Below are positions 45,650-55,030 of a DNA stretch of 64,000 nucleotides, piece after piece. The stretch's first letter is position 1, and each line of letters starts with the position of its first letter. The DNA comes from an uncultured Pelagibacteraceae bacterium (GTDB lineage: Bacteria > Pseudomonadota > Alphaproteobacteria > Pelagibacterales > Pelagibacteraceae), in assembly GCA_902579215.1 (NCBI GenBank), contig CACHGH010000001.1, positions 1-64,000 of the forward strand, in the 5' to 3' direction. The notes beneath the pieces were generated by a model that saw only the letters and a list, made by a program, of their open reading frames with translations, did not search any database and was not told the DNA's origin. The translations under genes were made by a program, and so were the position numbers.

Positions 45650-45991
45650 ATGAAAGAACAAATAACCTACGATACATTTGACAAAGTAGATATAAGACTT
45701 GGTACTGTAATTTCAGTAAAAAAAAATGAAAAAGCTAGAAAACCTTCACTAGTAGTTGAAGTGGATTTTGGATCAGAAATTGGAATAAAACAATCATCTG
45801 CACAAATAACGCACTATTATAATGAAGAAAATTTATTGGGAAAACAAGTGATCGGTGTTTGTAATTTTCCAGAAAAAAATATTGCTGGTGTAAAATCACA
45901 AGTTTTAATCCTAGGATCTATAGATAAAGAAGGAAAAGTCACTTTAGTTCATCCATCACAAAAAGCAGAAAACGGATTACCAATAGCTTAA
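45650..45991 (+). CDS. csaA: CsaA-type tRNA-binding/chaperone-like protein
   Basis: A 113-aa OB-fold protein of the tRNA-binding domain family (also in MetRS C-termini and YtpR). The CsaA signature is strong: FDKVDIRLGTVISV, VVEVDFGSEIGIKQSSAQIT, LLGKQVIGVCNFPEKNIAGVKSQVLILG. CsaA dimers have been reported to have export-chaperone activity and to bind tRNA-like ligands; the cellular role is not settled. It lies 5 nt upstream of the LysE gene. Confidence 0.92.
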   Translation: MKEQITYDTFDKVDIRLGTVISVKKNEKARKPSLVVEVDFGSEIGIKQSSAQITHYYNEENLLGKQVIGVCNFPEKNIAGVKSQVLILGSIDKEGKVTLVHPSQKAENGLPIA

Positions 45992-45996
45992 AAAGA

Positions 45997-46587
45997 ATGC
46001 ATCCAGAATTATTATCAATGTCATTATTTATGTTAGTTACTAGTTGTTCACCTGGACCAAATAATATTGTTGCTTCATACTCGGCATTTAATTTTGGAAT
46101 TATTAAGACAATTCCACATATGTGTGGTGTAATTTTTGGATTTACTACACTAGTGGCTGTAGTTAATTTTGGATTAATAAACATTTTCAAACTGTACCCA
46201 CTTATCCAAGAAATATTAAAATATGCTGGATCAATTTTTCTTTTATATCTTGCTTATAAAATTTCATTTTCTAAAACTAGCTCCAATGATTCAAAAGAAA
46301 ATCCAGTTAAGTTTATAGAGACATTTTTTTTTCAATTTTTAAATCCAAAAGCAGTTATAGTATCAATAATAATAGTATCGACTTATGTAGATAGTGGAGA
46401 AAATTTTATTAACCATTCTTTATGGGCGTTATCGGTAGCCTTTATATTTGCATGTTTCAGTATTTTTTTTTGGTCTTTAATAGGTAAATTTTTAAGAAGA
46501 TTCGCGACAAATGAGAAATTTATAAAACGATTTAATTATGTTATGTCATCCCTTCTAATAGGGTGTATAGCAACATTTTATTTATAA
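45997..46587 (+). CDS. LysE/RhtB-family amino acid exporter
   Basis: A six-helix inner membrane protein, 196 aa. The N-terminal MSLFMLVTSCSPGPNNIVASYSAFNFG is the family signature with its PGPN, followed by ILKYAGSIFLLYLAYKI and FFFQFLNPKAVIVSI. Members export basic or neutral amino acids using proton antiport. Substrate unknown. It is probably co-transcribed with csaA and lies 45 bp upstream of aconitase. Confidence 0.9.
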   Translation: MHPELLSMSLFMLVTSCSPGPNNIVASYSAFNFGIIKTIPHMCGVIFGFTTLVAVVNFGLINIFKLYPLIQEILKYAGSIFLLYLAYKISFSKTSSNDSKENPVKFIETFFFQFLNPKAVIVSIIIVSTYVDSGENFINHSLWALSVAFIFACFSIFFWSLIGKFLRRFATNEKFIKRFNYVMSSLLIGCIATFYL

Positions 46588-46632
46588 ATTTAATTCATAA
46601 TTTAGTCTAAATAAAATATATAATGAAAATTT

Positions 46633-49302
46633 ATGAAACCAGGAAATAAAAATTCTTATAAATCTTTAAAATCTATAAACATAAATGACAAAGATTATAA
46701 GTATTATTCTTTATCTGAGGCTGAAAAAAATGGTCTAAAAGGTATTTCAAATTTACCAAAGTCATTAAAAGTTTTATTAGAAAACCTTCTTAGATACGAA
46801 GATGATTTATCAGTTACTAAAAATCAAATAGAGGCAGTTCAAAAGTGGTTAGTAGATAAAAAATCTAATATAGAAATAGCTTATCGACCCACAAGAGTTT
46901 TGTTGCAGGACTATACAGGGATACCTGCGGTTGCAGATTTAGCTGCAATGAGAGAGGCTGTAAAAGAAAAAAATAAAGACCCAAACACTATTAACCCTCT
47001 ATCATCAGTTGATTTAGTTATTGATCACTCAGTTCAAGTAGATCGTTCAGCTAAACCAGACTCTTTTGAAAAAAATGTTGATATAGAATTTAAAAGGAAC
47101 GGTGAAAGATATTCCTTCTTAAAATGGGGACAGCAAGCTTTTAATAATTTTAGAATTGTTCCTCCAGGCACAGGTATATGTCATCAAGTTAACTTAGAGT
47201 ATTTATCAAAAGTTGTTTGGTCAGAAAAATATAAAGGAGATGAATATTTATTCCCAGATACCTTAGTAGGAACTGATAGCCATACTACTATGGTAAATGG
47301 ATTGTCAGTCCTTGGTTGGGGAGTTGGTGGAATAGAAGCAGAAGCAGGAATGCTTGGACAACCAATTTCAATGCTAATTCCAGAAGTAGTTGGTTTTGAG
47401 CTTAAAAACAAAATGCCAGAAGGTACAACCGCTACCGATTTAGTTTTAACTGTTGTAAAAATTTTAAGAGACAAAGGTGTAGTTGGAAAATTTGTTGAAT
47501 TTTATGGAACTGGATTAAAAAACTTATCACTTGCTGACAGAGCTACCATTGCAAATATGGCACCTGAGTATGGTGCTACGTGTGGTTTTTTTCCAATTGA
47601 TGAGGAAACTTTAAAATATTTACAGTTTTCAGGAAGAGACGAACATACTGTAGCGACCGTAGAAAAATATGCTAAAGAACAAGGTTTATGGGCAAGCAAT
47701 AATATCGAATTTACAGATACTGTAGCATTAGACATGTCTTCAATAGTTCCAACAATTTCTGGACCTAAAAGACCACAAGACAAAGTTTTATTAACTGAAG
47801 CAGCATCTGGATTTAAAAAAGTTTTTGAAAAAACTACAGGTAGAAAAGAAAAAAATGTTTCAAAAGTTATTGAGACTAATTTTGAAATTAAAGACGGTTC
47901 TATATTAATAGCAGCAATAACTTCTTGTACAAATACATCTAATCCAAATGTCTTAATTGGCGCAGGCTTGTTAGCAAAAAAAGCAGTGGAGCTAGGCTTA
48001 AAGACTAAACCTTGGGTCAAAACTTCTTTAGCACCAGGATCAAAAGTAGTAACCGATTATTTAAAAAAGTCAGGATTAAATAAATATTTAGATAAATTGG
48101 GTTTTAACTTAGTAGGATATGGTTGCACAACTTGCATTGGAAATTCTGGCCCTCTACCTGAAAACATTGTTGATGCTATAGAAAAGAAAAATATTTATGC
48201 TGTTTCAGTATTATCTGGCAATAGAAACTTTGAAGGTCGAATTTCACCACATATCAAAGCAAACTATTTAGCTTCACCACCACTTGTTGTTGCTTATGCT
48301 TTAGCTGGTCATATGGAAGTAGATTTATACAAAGATCCTTTAGGAAAAGATAAAAAAGGTAAAGAAATTTATTTGAAAGATATTTGGCCTTCAAACAAAG
48401 AAATAGATGATACTTTAAAAGACGCTTTAAACGCTGAGATGTTTATAAAAAGATACTCAAATGTTTCTGAAGGACCAATTCAGTGGCAAAAAATTAAAAC
48501 TGAGAAAAGTAGCATTTATAATTGGGATCAAAGCTCAACATATGTAAAAAAACCACCTTTCTTTGACAACCTTCCTGATAAACCAGAGGGATTTAAAAAA
48601 ATAAAAAATGCAAGACCACTATTAATATTAGGGGATATGATAACAACAGACCATATATCTCCAGCAGGCTCTATCCAAAAAGAAAGCCCAACTGGTGAAT
48701 ATTTTATGAAGCATCAAGTATTACCAAAAGATTATAATTCATATGGCTCAAGAAGAGGCAACCATGAAGTGATGATGCGAGGAACTTTTGCAAATATAAG
48801 AATTAAAAATGAGATGGCACCAGGAACAGAGGGTGGTTTTACAAAATTATATCCTGAAGGAAAAGTTATGCCCATCTATGAGGCGGTCCAAGAATATAAA
48901 AAAAGAGGAACAGATTTAGTTGTTATTGGAGGCAAGGAATACGGCACCGGATCATCAAGAGATTGGGCGGCCAAAGGAACTAAGTTATTAGGAGTAAAAG
49001 CTATAATTGCAGAAAGTTTTGAGAGAATTCACAGATCAAATTTAATTGGAATGGGAATATTACCACTACAATTTACTGATGGTGTTAATAGAACTAATCT
49101 TAAAATAAATGGCTCAGAATTAATAAGCGTAATTGATTTAGAAAAAGGAGTACTACCATCGGATAATTTAAAAATAGAAATTAAATATCAAACTGGTGAA
49201 ATTAAAAAAATCAATGTTCTATGCAGAATTGATACAAAAAATGAATTGGAATATTATAAGAATGGTGGAATACTACAGTATGTTTTAAGGAATATGATTT
49301 AA
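46633..49302 (+). CDS. acnA: Aconitate hydratase A
   Basis: A [4Fe-4S] enzyme interconverting citrate and isocitrate, 889 aa, of the AcnA/IRP1 type. The cluster Cys are in AAITSCTNTSNPNVL and LVGYGCTTCIGNSGPLP. Other motifs are DYTGIPAVADLAAMR, VGTDSHTTMVNGLSVLGWGVGG, the swivel-domain ILGDMITTDHISPAG, and VIGGKEYGTGSSRDWAAKG. It may also catalyse 2-methylisocitrate reactions, as some AcnA do. It is followed by a cell-envelope gene pair with a 1-nt gap. Confidence 0.97.
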   Translation: MKPGNKNSYKSLKSININDKDYKYYSLSEAEKNGLKGISNLPKSLKVLLENLLRYEDDLSVTKNQIEAVQKWLVDKKSNIEIAYRPTRVLLQDYTGIPAVADLAAMREAVKEKNKDPNTINPLSSVDLVIDHSVQVDRSAKPDSFEKNVDIEFKRNGERYSFLKWGQQAFNNFRIVPPGTGICHQVNLEYLSKVVWSEKYKGDEYLFPDTLVGTDSHTTMVNGLSVLGWGVGGIEAEAGMLGQPISMLIPEVVGFELKNKMPEGTTATDLVLTVVKILRDKGVVGKFVEFYGTGLKNLSLADRATIANMAPEYGATCGFFPIDEETLKYLQFSGRDEHTVATVEKYAKEQGLWASNNIEFTDTVALDMSSIVPTISGPKRPQDKVLLTEAASGFKKVFEKTTGRKEKNVSKVIETNFEIKDGSILIAAITSCTNTSNPNVLIGAGLLAKKAVELGLKTKPWVKTSLAPGSKVVTDYLKKSGLNKYLDKLGFNLVGYGCTTCIGNSGPLPENIVDAIEKKNIYAVSVLSGNRNFEGRISPHIKANYLASPPLVVAYALAGHMEVDLYKDPLGKDKKGKEIYLKDIWPSNKEIDDTLKDALNAEMFIKRYSNVSEGPIQWQKIKTEKSSIYNWDQSSTYVKKPPFFDNLPDKPEGFKKIKNARPLLILGDMITTDHISPAGSIQKESPTGEYFMKHQVLPKDYNSYGSRRGNHEVMMRGTFANIRIKNEMAPGTEGGFTKLYPEGKVMPIYEAVQEYKKRGTDLVVIGGKEYGTGSSRDWAAKGTKLLGVKAIIAESFERIHRSNLIGMGILPLQFTDGVNRTNLKINGSELISVIDLEKGVLPSDNLKIEIKYQTGEIKKINVLCRIDTKNELEYYKNGGILQYVLRNMI

Positions 49303-49303
49303 C

Positions 49304-49948
49304 ATGAACGAAGAAATAGCAATTATAGATAATAAAACTAGAAGAGAAAAAATTATAAATTTCCTTTTAAAAAATAAAAAAAAATTAATTTTAATTATAG
49401 CCATTTTAGTATTAATACCATTAGTATTTTTTTCATATCAAATATACAAAAACAAAAATAAACAATGGATAGCTAACAAATATAACTCAACGATAATTAA
49501 TTTTGAAGGTGGAGATAAACTAAAAGCAGTAGAAATAATGAAAGAGATAATTAATGATAAGGATCCAACTTACTCTCCACTCGCTTTATATTTTTTAATT
49601 GATAATAATATTCAAGTTTCAAATGAGGAAACTAATAAATTTTTTGACATAATAATAGATGAAGTAAAACTTAAAAAAGAAATTAAAAATTTAGTTATTT
49701 ATAAAAAAGCTTTATTTAACTCTGAGTTTACTGATGAGAATAGTTTAATAACAATTTTAAACCCATTAATAAATTCCGAGAGCATTTGGACATCTCATGC
49801 ACTTTATTTAGTAGCGGAGTATTTTTATTTTAAAAATGAAAAGCAAAAATCAAAAGAATTTTATGAAAGAATTATTTCTTTAAATAATGCAGATGAAAAC
49901 ATATTAAGAAACGCACAAAAAAAATTAAACAGAAATTTTAGTGAATAA
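49304..49948 (+). CDS. YfgM-like membrane-anchored TPR-fold protein
   Basis: A 214-aa protein with a short cytoplasmic N terminus, one transmembrane helix (LILIIAILVLIPLVFFSYQIY, about residues 28-48) and a periplasmic helical-repeat region, the layout of YfgM/TPR_21 proteins associated with the Sec translocon. Sequence identity to known YfgM is not obvious by eye; the assignment rests on architecture and on its position directly before a BamB-like gene, the usual yfgM-bamB order. It overlaps that gene by 8 nt. Confidence 0.72.
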   Translation: MNEEIAIIDNKTRREKIINFLLKNKKKLILIIAILVLIPLVFFSYQIYKNKNKQWIANKYNSTIINFEGGDKLKAVEIMKEIINDKDPTYSPLALYFLIDNNIQVSNEETNKFFDIIIDEVKLKKEIKNLVIYKKALFNSEFTDENSLITILNPLINSESIWTSHALYLVAEYFYFKNEKQKSKEFYERIISLNNADENILRNAQKKLNRNFSE

Positions 49949-51245
49949 ACTTGTAACTACTCTTTTATCCTTATTGTTTATAGCACATTGTTCTTTTGGT
50001 GGACAATCTGGTTTTTGGAATGAAACAACAAAAATTAAAAAAGAAAAAGAAACCATAATCAAAGAACTGTTTAAAAAAGAAGAACCTCATGAAAAAGAAA
50101 TGAACACAAACTTGAAAATTAATTTGAATGCAAAATTAATAAAAAATAGTTTTATAAATAATTTTGATAATAACAATGGAAGGATCGAATATGATGGAAA
50201 CTTAAAAAATATTTCTAAATATAAGTTTTCTAAAATAGATAATTTTAATGAATTTGAACCTGAGATAGTCTTTGATAAAAATAATGTGATATTTTTTGAT
50301 AACAAAGGGTCAATAATAAAATTTAACGAACAATCAAAAATTATATGGAAAAAAAATTATTATTCCAAGACAGAAAAAAAAATGAAACCAGTATTGTTCT
50401 TATCTAGCAATAGTACAACTTTAGTTGTCGCTGATAGCATATCAAAGTATTACGCTTTAGATATAAATTCTGGAAAATTATTGTGGTCAAAAAGCAATGT
50501 TGCACCATTTAATTCTCAAGTTAAAGTTTATAAAGATAGATTTTTTGCTATTGATTATGAAAATATACTTAGATGCTATTCGATTAAAAATGGTAATGAA
50601 TTGTGGAAAGTTAGAACTGAAAAATCATTTATCAAATCTCAAAAAAAACTTTCTTTAGTTATAGTAGACAATAAAGTCTTTTTTAATAATTCAATAGGAG
50701 ATATATCTGCAGTTGATATTGCTACTGGAAATCTAATTTGGCAACAACCTACACAAAGTAGTGCAATATATGAAGATGCTTTTCTTCTTAAAACATCTAG
50801 CATCATAGCGAGCAAAGAATCAGTTCTATTTTCAAATAATAAAAATGAATTTTTTTCACTATATATTGAAAATGGAGGTATAAAGTGGAAACAACGAATT
50901 AATTCCACTTTGAGGCACACACTTATCGAGAATATAATTTTTTCAATATCTATGGAGGGTTTTTTAATACTTACAAACAATCAAAATGGTACAATAATTA
51001 GAATTACAGATATCTTTAAACAATTTAGTAAAAAAAAAAGGTCTAAAATAAAACCTGTTGGATTTATAGTGGGTTCTAATAATATTTATTTAACAACAAA
51101 TAATGGAAGATTATTAATCATTGATATTTTAACTGGTAAAACAAAATCAGTTTTAAAAATAGATGGAGAAAAAATATCAAGACCATTCGTTTTGAATAAA
51201 AACATGTTTATAGTAAAAGACAATGCTATTATTAAGTTAAATTAG
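49941..51245 (+). CDS. bamB: BamB-like PQQ-repeat beta-propeller lipoprotein
   Basis: Probable outer membrane assembly factor B, 434 aa, starting at GTG. The N terminus VTTLLSLLFIAHC is a lipoprotein-like signal with C17 as lipidation site; the lipobox is imperfect because of His at -1. Beta-propeller blades show repeated PQQ-type motifs: LDINSGKLLWSKSN, YSIKNGNELWKVR, VDIATGNLIWQQP, YIENGGIKWKQR and IDILTGKTKSVL. A charged linker (residues about 30-60) precedes the propeller. The der GTPase gene that usually follows bamB is not here. Confidence 0.85.
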   Translation: MNKLVTTLLSLLFIAHCSFGGQSGFWNETTKIKKEKETIIKELFKKEEPHEKEMNTNLKINLNAKLIKNSFINNFDNNNGRIEYDGNLKNISKYKFSKIDNFNEFEPEIVFDKNNVIFFDNKGSIIKFNEQSKIIWKKNYYSKTEKKMKPVLFLSSNSTTLVVADSISKYYALDINSGKLLWSKSNVAPFNSQVKVYKDRFFAIDYENILRCYSIKNGNELWKVRTEKSFIKSQKKLSLVIVDNKVFFNNSIGDISAVDIATGNLIWQQPTQSSAIYEDAFLLKTSSIIASKESVLFSNNKNEFFSLYIENGGIKWKQRINSTLRHTLIENIIFSISMEGFLILTNNQNGTIIRITDIFKQFSKKKRSKIKPVGFIVGSNNIYLTTNNGRLLIIDILTGKTKSVLKIDGEKISRPFVLNKNMFIVKDNAIIKLN

Positions 51246-51247
51246 AA

Positions 51248-51667
51248 ATGATTTTGAATCTGCTTGCAAGACTTGGTAGAAAAAAAGTTGTTCTAGATAG
51301 AGGCCCATCTCATCCAGAATATAACAAAGCAAAACCGTGGATGAACAGATATTATTTATTATTTAGAAATAGGCCCAAGTGGTTTCCTTTCAATATTTTA
51401 ATTCATGAAATGCTCGATGATGATCATGGCGAAGGTGTTCATTCTCATTTATGTCCTTATATAACTATTGTTTTGCGTGATGGATACTGGGAAACATTAA
51501 AGGATGGTAAGCATTGGCGACCACCAGGTTATATCGGCTTTAGATCTGCAAACAATCTACATAGAGTTGACTTAAAACCAAATACAAAACCATTAACTTT
51601 ATTTATACCTGGGCCTTTTGGCTTAAGAAAAGGTCCTAGATCTAAGTATGGTATAAATTTTAAGTAA
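51248..51667 (+). CDS. Cupin-like protein of unknown function
   Basis: A 139-aa soluble protein. It carries ILIHEMLDDDHGEGVHSHLCPYITIVLRDGYWETL, a His/Asp-rich metal-binding stretch typical of small cupins, then GKHWRPPGYIGFRSANNLHRVDL with a second His. The conserved Arg/Pro-rich ends (RGPSHPEYNKAKPWMNRYYL, GPFGLRKGPRSKYG) are unlike well-known cupin enzymes. It sits 2 nt after bamB and 10 nt before yjbQ, so it is probably in the acnA-yfgM-bamB transcript. No reaction can be assigned. Confidence 0.7.
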   Translation: MILNLLARLGRKKVVLDRGPSHPEYNKAKPWMNRYYLLFRNRPKWFPFNILIHEMLDDDHGEGVHSHLCPYITIVLRDGYWETLKDGKHWRPPGYIGFRSANNLHRVDLKPNTKPLTLFIPGPFGLRKGPRSKYGINFK

Positions 51668-51677
51668 AAAAATTAAA

Positions 51678-52097
51678 ATGAAGCAAGTTATTTTTGAACT
51701 AGTTTTAAAAACATCTGGACCTGGTTTATATAATTTTACTAATCAAAGTTTAAATTTTGTAAAAAAAAACAATCTAAGTGATGGCATATTAAATATAAAT
51801 ATTTTGCATACTAGCGCATCATTAACTATACAAGAAAATGCTGACCCTGATGTTTTATATGATTTAAAGAATTTTTTTGAAAAATTAGTTCCTATGGATC
51901 CAAAACTTTATAAACACAATACAGAAGGCAAAGATGACATGCCTGCTCATATAAAAGCAGCACTGACAAATAGTCATTTAACTTTAAGTATTAAAAATGC
52001 AAAAATAATTTTAGGAACTTGGCAAGGATTGTATTTATTTGAGCATAGACTAGAAAATCAAATAAGGAAAATTTCTCACCATTTTATTGGAGACTAA
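51678..52097 (+). CDS. yjbQ: YjbQ (UPF0047) family protein
   Basis: A 139-aa single-domain trimeric protein. Conserved family elements are LHTSASLTIQENADPDVLYDL and LGTWQGLYLFEHR, with the His residues of a putative active site (HTSAS, HNTEGKDDMPAHIK). Members can rescue thiamine-phosphate synthase mutants weakly; the physiological role is unresolved. Convergent with the next gene, with a 4-nt overlap. Confidence 0.93.
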   Translation: MKQVIFELVLKTSGPGLYNFTNQSLNFVKKNNLSDGILNINILHTSASLTIQENADPDVLYDLKNFFEKLVPMDPKLYKHNTEGKDDMPAHIKAALTNSHLTLSIKNAKIILGTWQGLYLFEHRLENQIRKISHHFIGD

Positions 52098-52549
52098 ATA
52101 AAGGGATCGTAAGCCCACTGTAATATTGCTTGTCGTTGTCTTTTTCGACAACCTAAATCATTTGGATCACAGTTTTTTTTAATAGCAACAACATGTCTTG
52201 TAAAATTTTTCCATCTTTTTATTTGAATTTCATCAATTTTAGGAATTCGTCTTCCCATCGAAAATCTACAATACCACTGGAACCATCCAAGTGGATCTTC
52301 TCTAAAAATCCATCCCTTTTTATTCCATTCTTCTCTAGAAAGCCCAGATTTAATTTTAAATCTATTTAAATTGACATCAAATTTTTTACTAATTTTTGCT
52401 TTGTTAAACCAAGATTTTGGATATTCTTTTATTTTTAAACCAAAATATGAGCCTCCAAAAACACCTAATTCCAACATTTCTTTTGGTGAGAGCTGTGGTT
52501 TAAAAATTTTATAAAAATCTGGTTTTTTTTTATTATTTTTTAACTTCAT
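52094..52549 (-). CDS. Conserved hypothetical protein, Trp/Arg-rich
   Basis: A 151-aa soluble protein of unknown function. It has an N-terminal lysine-rich segment, then KPQLSPKEMLELGVFGGSYFG, KEYPKSWFNKAKI, a central SREEWNKKGWIFREDPLGWFQWYCRFSMGRR, and the C-terminal CRKRQRQAILQWAY. The dense conserved-looking Trp/Tyr/Arg content suggests a nucleic-acid or nucleotide-linked role, but this is speculation. I recall similar unannotated proteins in other bacteria and plants. It lies 4 nt downstream of the dpaL-like gene on the same strand. Confidence 0.7.
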   Translation of the reverse strand: MKLKNNKKKPDFYKIFKPQLSPKEMLELGVFGGSYFGLKIKEYPKSWFNKAKISKKFDVNLNRFKIKSGLSREEWNKKGWIFREDPLGWFQWYCRFSMGRRIPKIDEIQIKRWKNFTRHVVAIKKNCDPNDLGCRKRQRQAILQWAYDPFI

Positions 52550-52553
52550 TTGA

Positions 52554-53684
52554 TTAATTGCTATTTAGTAATTTTTGGTATAATTCCTCATCTGCATCAC
52601 CTTCACAACCAAATAAAAGGACATTAGAATTTTCATCTAAATTTATTTTATTTTTTATAGCATTATCATTACTTAAACTAATTAAACTTATAATTCCTGG
52701 AGTAGAGCACTCTCCACCAATTAATTTTTCATCAGCGAATTGACTGTTAGCAAGAAACTTAATAGTTTTTGATATATAATCATCAGAAACAGTTACACAA
52801 TAATCCACAGAATTTTTTAATATTTCCCATGGAACTAAAGAAACTTCTCCACATGACATACCGCCCATTATACTCTCTTTTTCAATAGTAATTTTTTCTA
52901 TTTTTCCAGCTTTAATACTTTCCAAAACACACGCAGCGCTTTCTGGTTCAACTACAATAATTTTTGGGACATGGTCAAGGTATCTTGCAATTCCAGCTAC
53001 CATAGCTGCAGCCATCCCACCAACGCCAGCTTGCAATATTACGTGTGATATTTTTTTATCAGATATTTGATTTGAAATTTCTTTCATCATTACTGAATAA
53101 CCTGCCATTGTTAATTTTGGAACTAATTTATAGTTAGACCAAGCTACATCTTGAACTATTTGCCAATTATTTTTTTCAGATTGTTTAACGCACTCATTTA
53201 AAGAATTATCATAATTTCCTTTTACTCTAATTACATCTGCACCAAAGCTTCTCATGACTTTAGCTCTGGACTCGCTTACATATTCACTAATAAAAATTTT
53301 GCATTTTAATCCTAATTTTTGAGAACCCCAAGCAACTGATCTTCCATGATTTCCAGCTGTGGCGGTTGATATAGTTATATTTTTATTTCCTTTACTAACT
53401 TTTTCAACTGCATAGGCCCCACCTAGAGCTTTAAATGATTTTAAATCAAATCTTTTTGATTCATCTTTATAATAAATTTTATTAAGATTTAATTTTATTG
53501 ATAGCTTGTTTAAAGATCTTAATGGAGTGGGGGAATAATTATCCCAACCTGATATAACATTATATGCTTCATCTATATCATCTTTAGATAGAATTTTTAA
53601 AATGTCATTTTTATTAAATTTATAACTTTTGTTTTCAAAAAAATTTGAATATTTCCAATTTAACACTTCAGAGTCAAAAGACAT
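52554..53684 (-). CDS. dpaL: Diaminopropionate ammonia-lyase-like PLP enzyme
   Basis: A fold-type II PLP enzyme, 376 aa from ATG 53684 (the track's TTG start is 9 nt upstream, inside the end of the preceding gene). It has NYSPTPLRSLNKLSIKL, the PLP-lysine segment RFDLKSFKALGGAYAV, STATAGNHGRSVAWGSQKLG and LQAGVGGMAAAMVAG for phosphate binding. These match YgeX/DpaL, which splits 2,3-diaminopropionate to pyruvate and ammonia; serine or threonine dehydratase activity is an alternative. Coupled to the upstream GlnT-like gene, it probably releases ammonia for that enzyme or salvages an amino acid. Confidence 0.8.
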   Translation of the reverse strand: MSFDSEVLNWKYSNFFENKSYKFNKNDILKILSKDDIDEAYNVISGWDNYSPTPLRSLNKLSIKLNLNKIYYKDESKRFDLKSFKALGGAYAVEKVSKGNKNITISTATAGNHGRSVAWGSQKLGLKCKIFISEYVSESRAKVMRSFGADVIRVKGNYDNSLNECVKQSEKNNWQIVQDVAWSNYKLVPKLTMAGYSVMMKEISNQISDKKISHVILQAGVGGMAAAMVAGIARYLDHVPKIIVVEPESAACVLESIKAGKIEKITIEKESIMGGMSCGEVSLVPWEILKNSVDYCVTVSDDYISKTIKFLANSQFADEKLIGGECSTPGIISLISLSNDNAIKNKINLDENSNVLLFGCEGDADEELYQKLLNSN

Positions 53685-53686
53685 TA

Positions 53687-55012
53687 TTAACAATCTAATG
53701 TGTTATTTTTTTCCCAATCAGTAACCGGAGAATTTTTGTCAAAAGATTCTTCTTTAAAAAAATCATTTATTTCTAGATTTTTTAATTTTACATAGCTTTT
53801 AATTACCTGTTCACCAAAAGCTTCAGTAATTTCTTTGCTGTCTTCCAATTCTTTAATAGCTTCGTCAATTTCATTTGGAAGTTTAGCTAAATTTGGATAA
53901 TTTTTATAATCTTCGTACATATTACATGTTAATGGTTCACCAGGATCAAGTTTATTATTTAAACCATTTAATCCTGCAGCTATAATTCCTGCCTGAAGCA
54001 AGTAAGGGTTTACTGAACCGTCCATTAATCTTAATTCAAATCTACCAGGATCTGGAATTCTGATCATATGAGTTCTGTTGTTCCCAGAGTAAGATATGCT
54101 ACTTGGTGACCATGATGCACCTGATTTTGTAGGTGGTGCATTTATTCTTCTGTAACTATTTATTGTTGGATTAAAAAAAGCAGATAGAGGTCTCGCAAGT
54201 TTCATTATTCCACCTAAAAAGTTATATGCAACTTTTGAAAGTCCGTAACGATCACCATTATCTAAAAACTTATTATTCTTTTCTGTCCATACTGATATAT
54301 GTGCATGACATCCATTTCCTGTTAAATTTTGAAATGGTTTTGGCATAAAAGTTGCTCTTAACCCGTGTTTTTCAGCAAGCGATTTAACCATATACTTAAA
54401 GAAAACATGTCTGTCAGCTGTTACTAAGCAGTCTGCATAATCCCAATTCATTTCAAACTGTCCATTTGCATCCTCATGATCGTTTTGATATGGACCCCAT
54501 CCCATTTCAATCATACTGTCACATATTTCTTTGATTAAATCGTATCTTCTCATTAAGGCAGATTGATCGTAACAAGGTTTAGATTGTATATCTCTTGGAT
54601 CTGCAATGTTTGAACCGTCTTGAGAAATTAAAAAATATTCACATTCTACTCCAGACTTCATTGTAAGGTTTTTTTTTGACAGCATGCTTATTTGTTTTTT
54701 GAGCATTACTCTTGGTGAAGCATCAACTGGTTTACCACCCATCCACAGATCTGAGGCAAGCCAACCAATTTCTTTATTCCATGGCAATTGAATAAGACTA
54801 TCTGGGTCTGGAATTGCAAACATGTCCGTATCTGCTGGAGTCATATCTAGCCAAGTAGCAAAACCTGCAAAACCTGCACCGTTTTTTTGCATATCAGCTA
54901 TTGCTTGAGCAGGAACTAATTTTGATCTTAGTACTCCAAACAAATCTACAAAACTAATTAGAAAATATTTAATTTTCTTTTGTTTAGCTATTTTGGATAA
55001 ATTTTTTGACAT
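53687..55012 (-). CDS. Glutamine synthetase type III family, GlnT / gamma-glutamylmethylamide synthetase-like
   Basis: An ATP-dependent ligase joining glutamate with ammonia (GlnT) or methylamine (GmaS), 441 aa, the normal length for this class. Class sequence includes FLISFVDLFGVLRSKLVPAQAI, KNGAGFAGFATWLDMTP, ECEYFLIS, NDHEDANGQFEMNWDYADCL, GNGCHAHISVW, NSYRRINAPP, GNNRTHMIRIP and the glutamate-binding RFELRLMDGSVNPYL. GlnT and GmaS cannot be separated by eye; the MgsABC-like genes in the same cluster favour GmaS. It lies downstream of amt and two small membrane proteins. Confidence 0.87.
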   Translation of the reverse strand: MSKNLSKIAKQKKIKYFLISFVDLFGVLRSKLVPAQAIADMQKNGAGFAGFATWLDMTPADTDMFAIPDPDSLIQLPWNKEIGWLASDLWMGGKPVDASPRVMLKKQISMLSKKNLTMKSGVECEYFLISQDGSNIADPRDIQSKPCYDQSALMRRYDLIKEICDSMIEMGWGPYQNDHEDANGQFEMNWDYADCLVTADRHVFFKYMVKSLAEKHGLRATFMPKPFQNLTGNGCHAHISVWTEKNNKFLDNGDRYGLSKVAYNFLGGIMKLARPLSAFFNPTINSYRRINAPPTKSGASWSPSSISYSGNNRTHMIRIPDPGRFELRLMDGSVNPYLLQAGIIAAGLNGLNNKLDPGEPLTCNMYEDYKNYPNLAKLPNEIDEAIKELEDSKEITEAFGEQVIKSYVKLKNLEINDFFKEESFDKNSPVTDWEKNNTLDC

Positions 55013-55030
55013 ATGTTAATTTAGCATAGT

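Noticed and set aside
47502-48020. 172-aa minus-strand ORF within acnA
   Set aside because: Shadow of aconitase in another frame; no family motif, no SD, and the plus strand has the unmistakable cluster Cys motifs.
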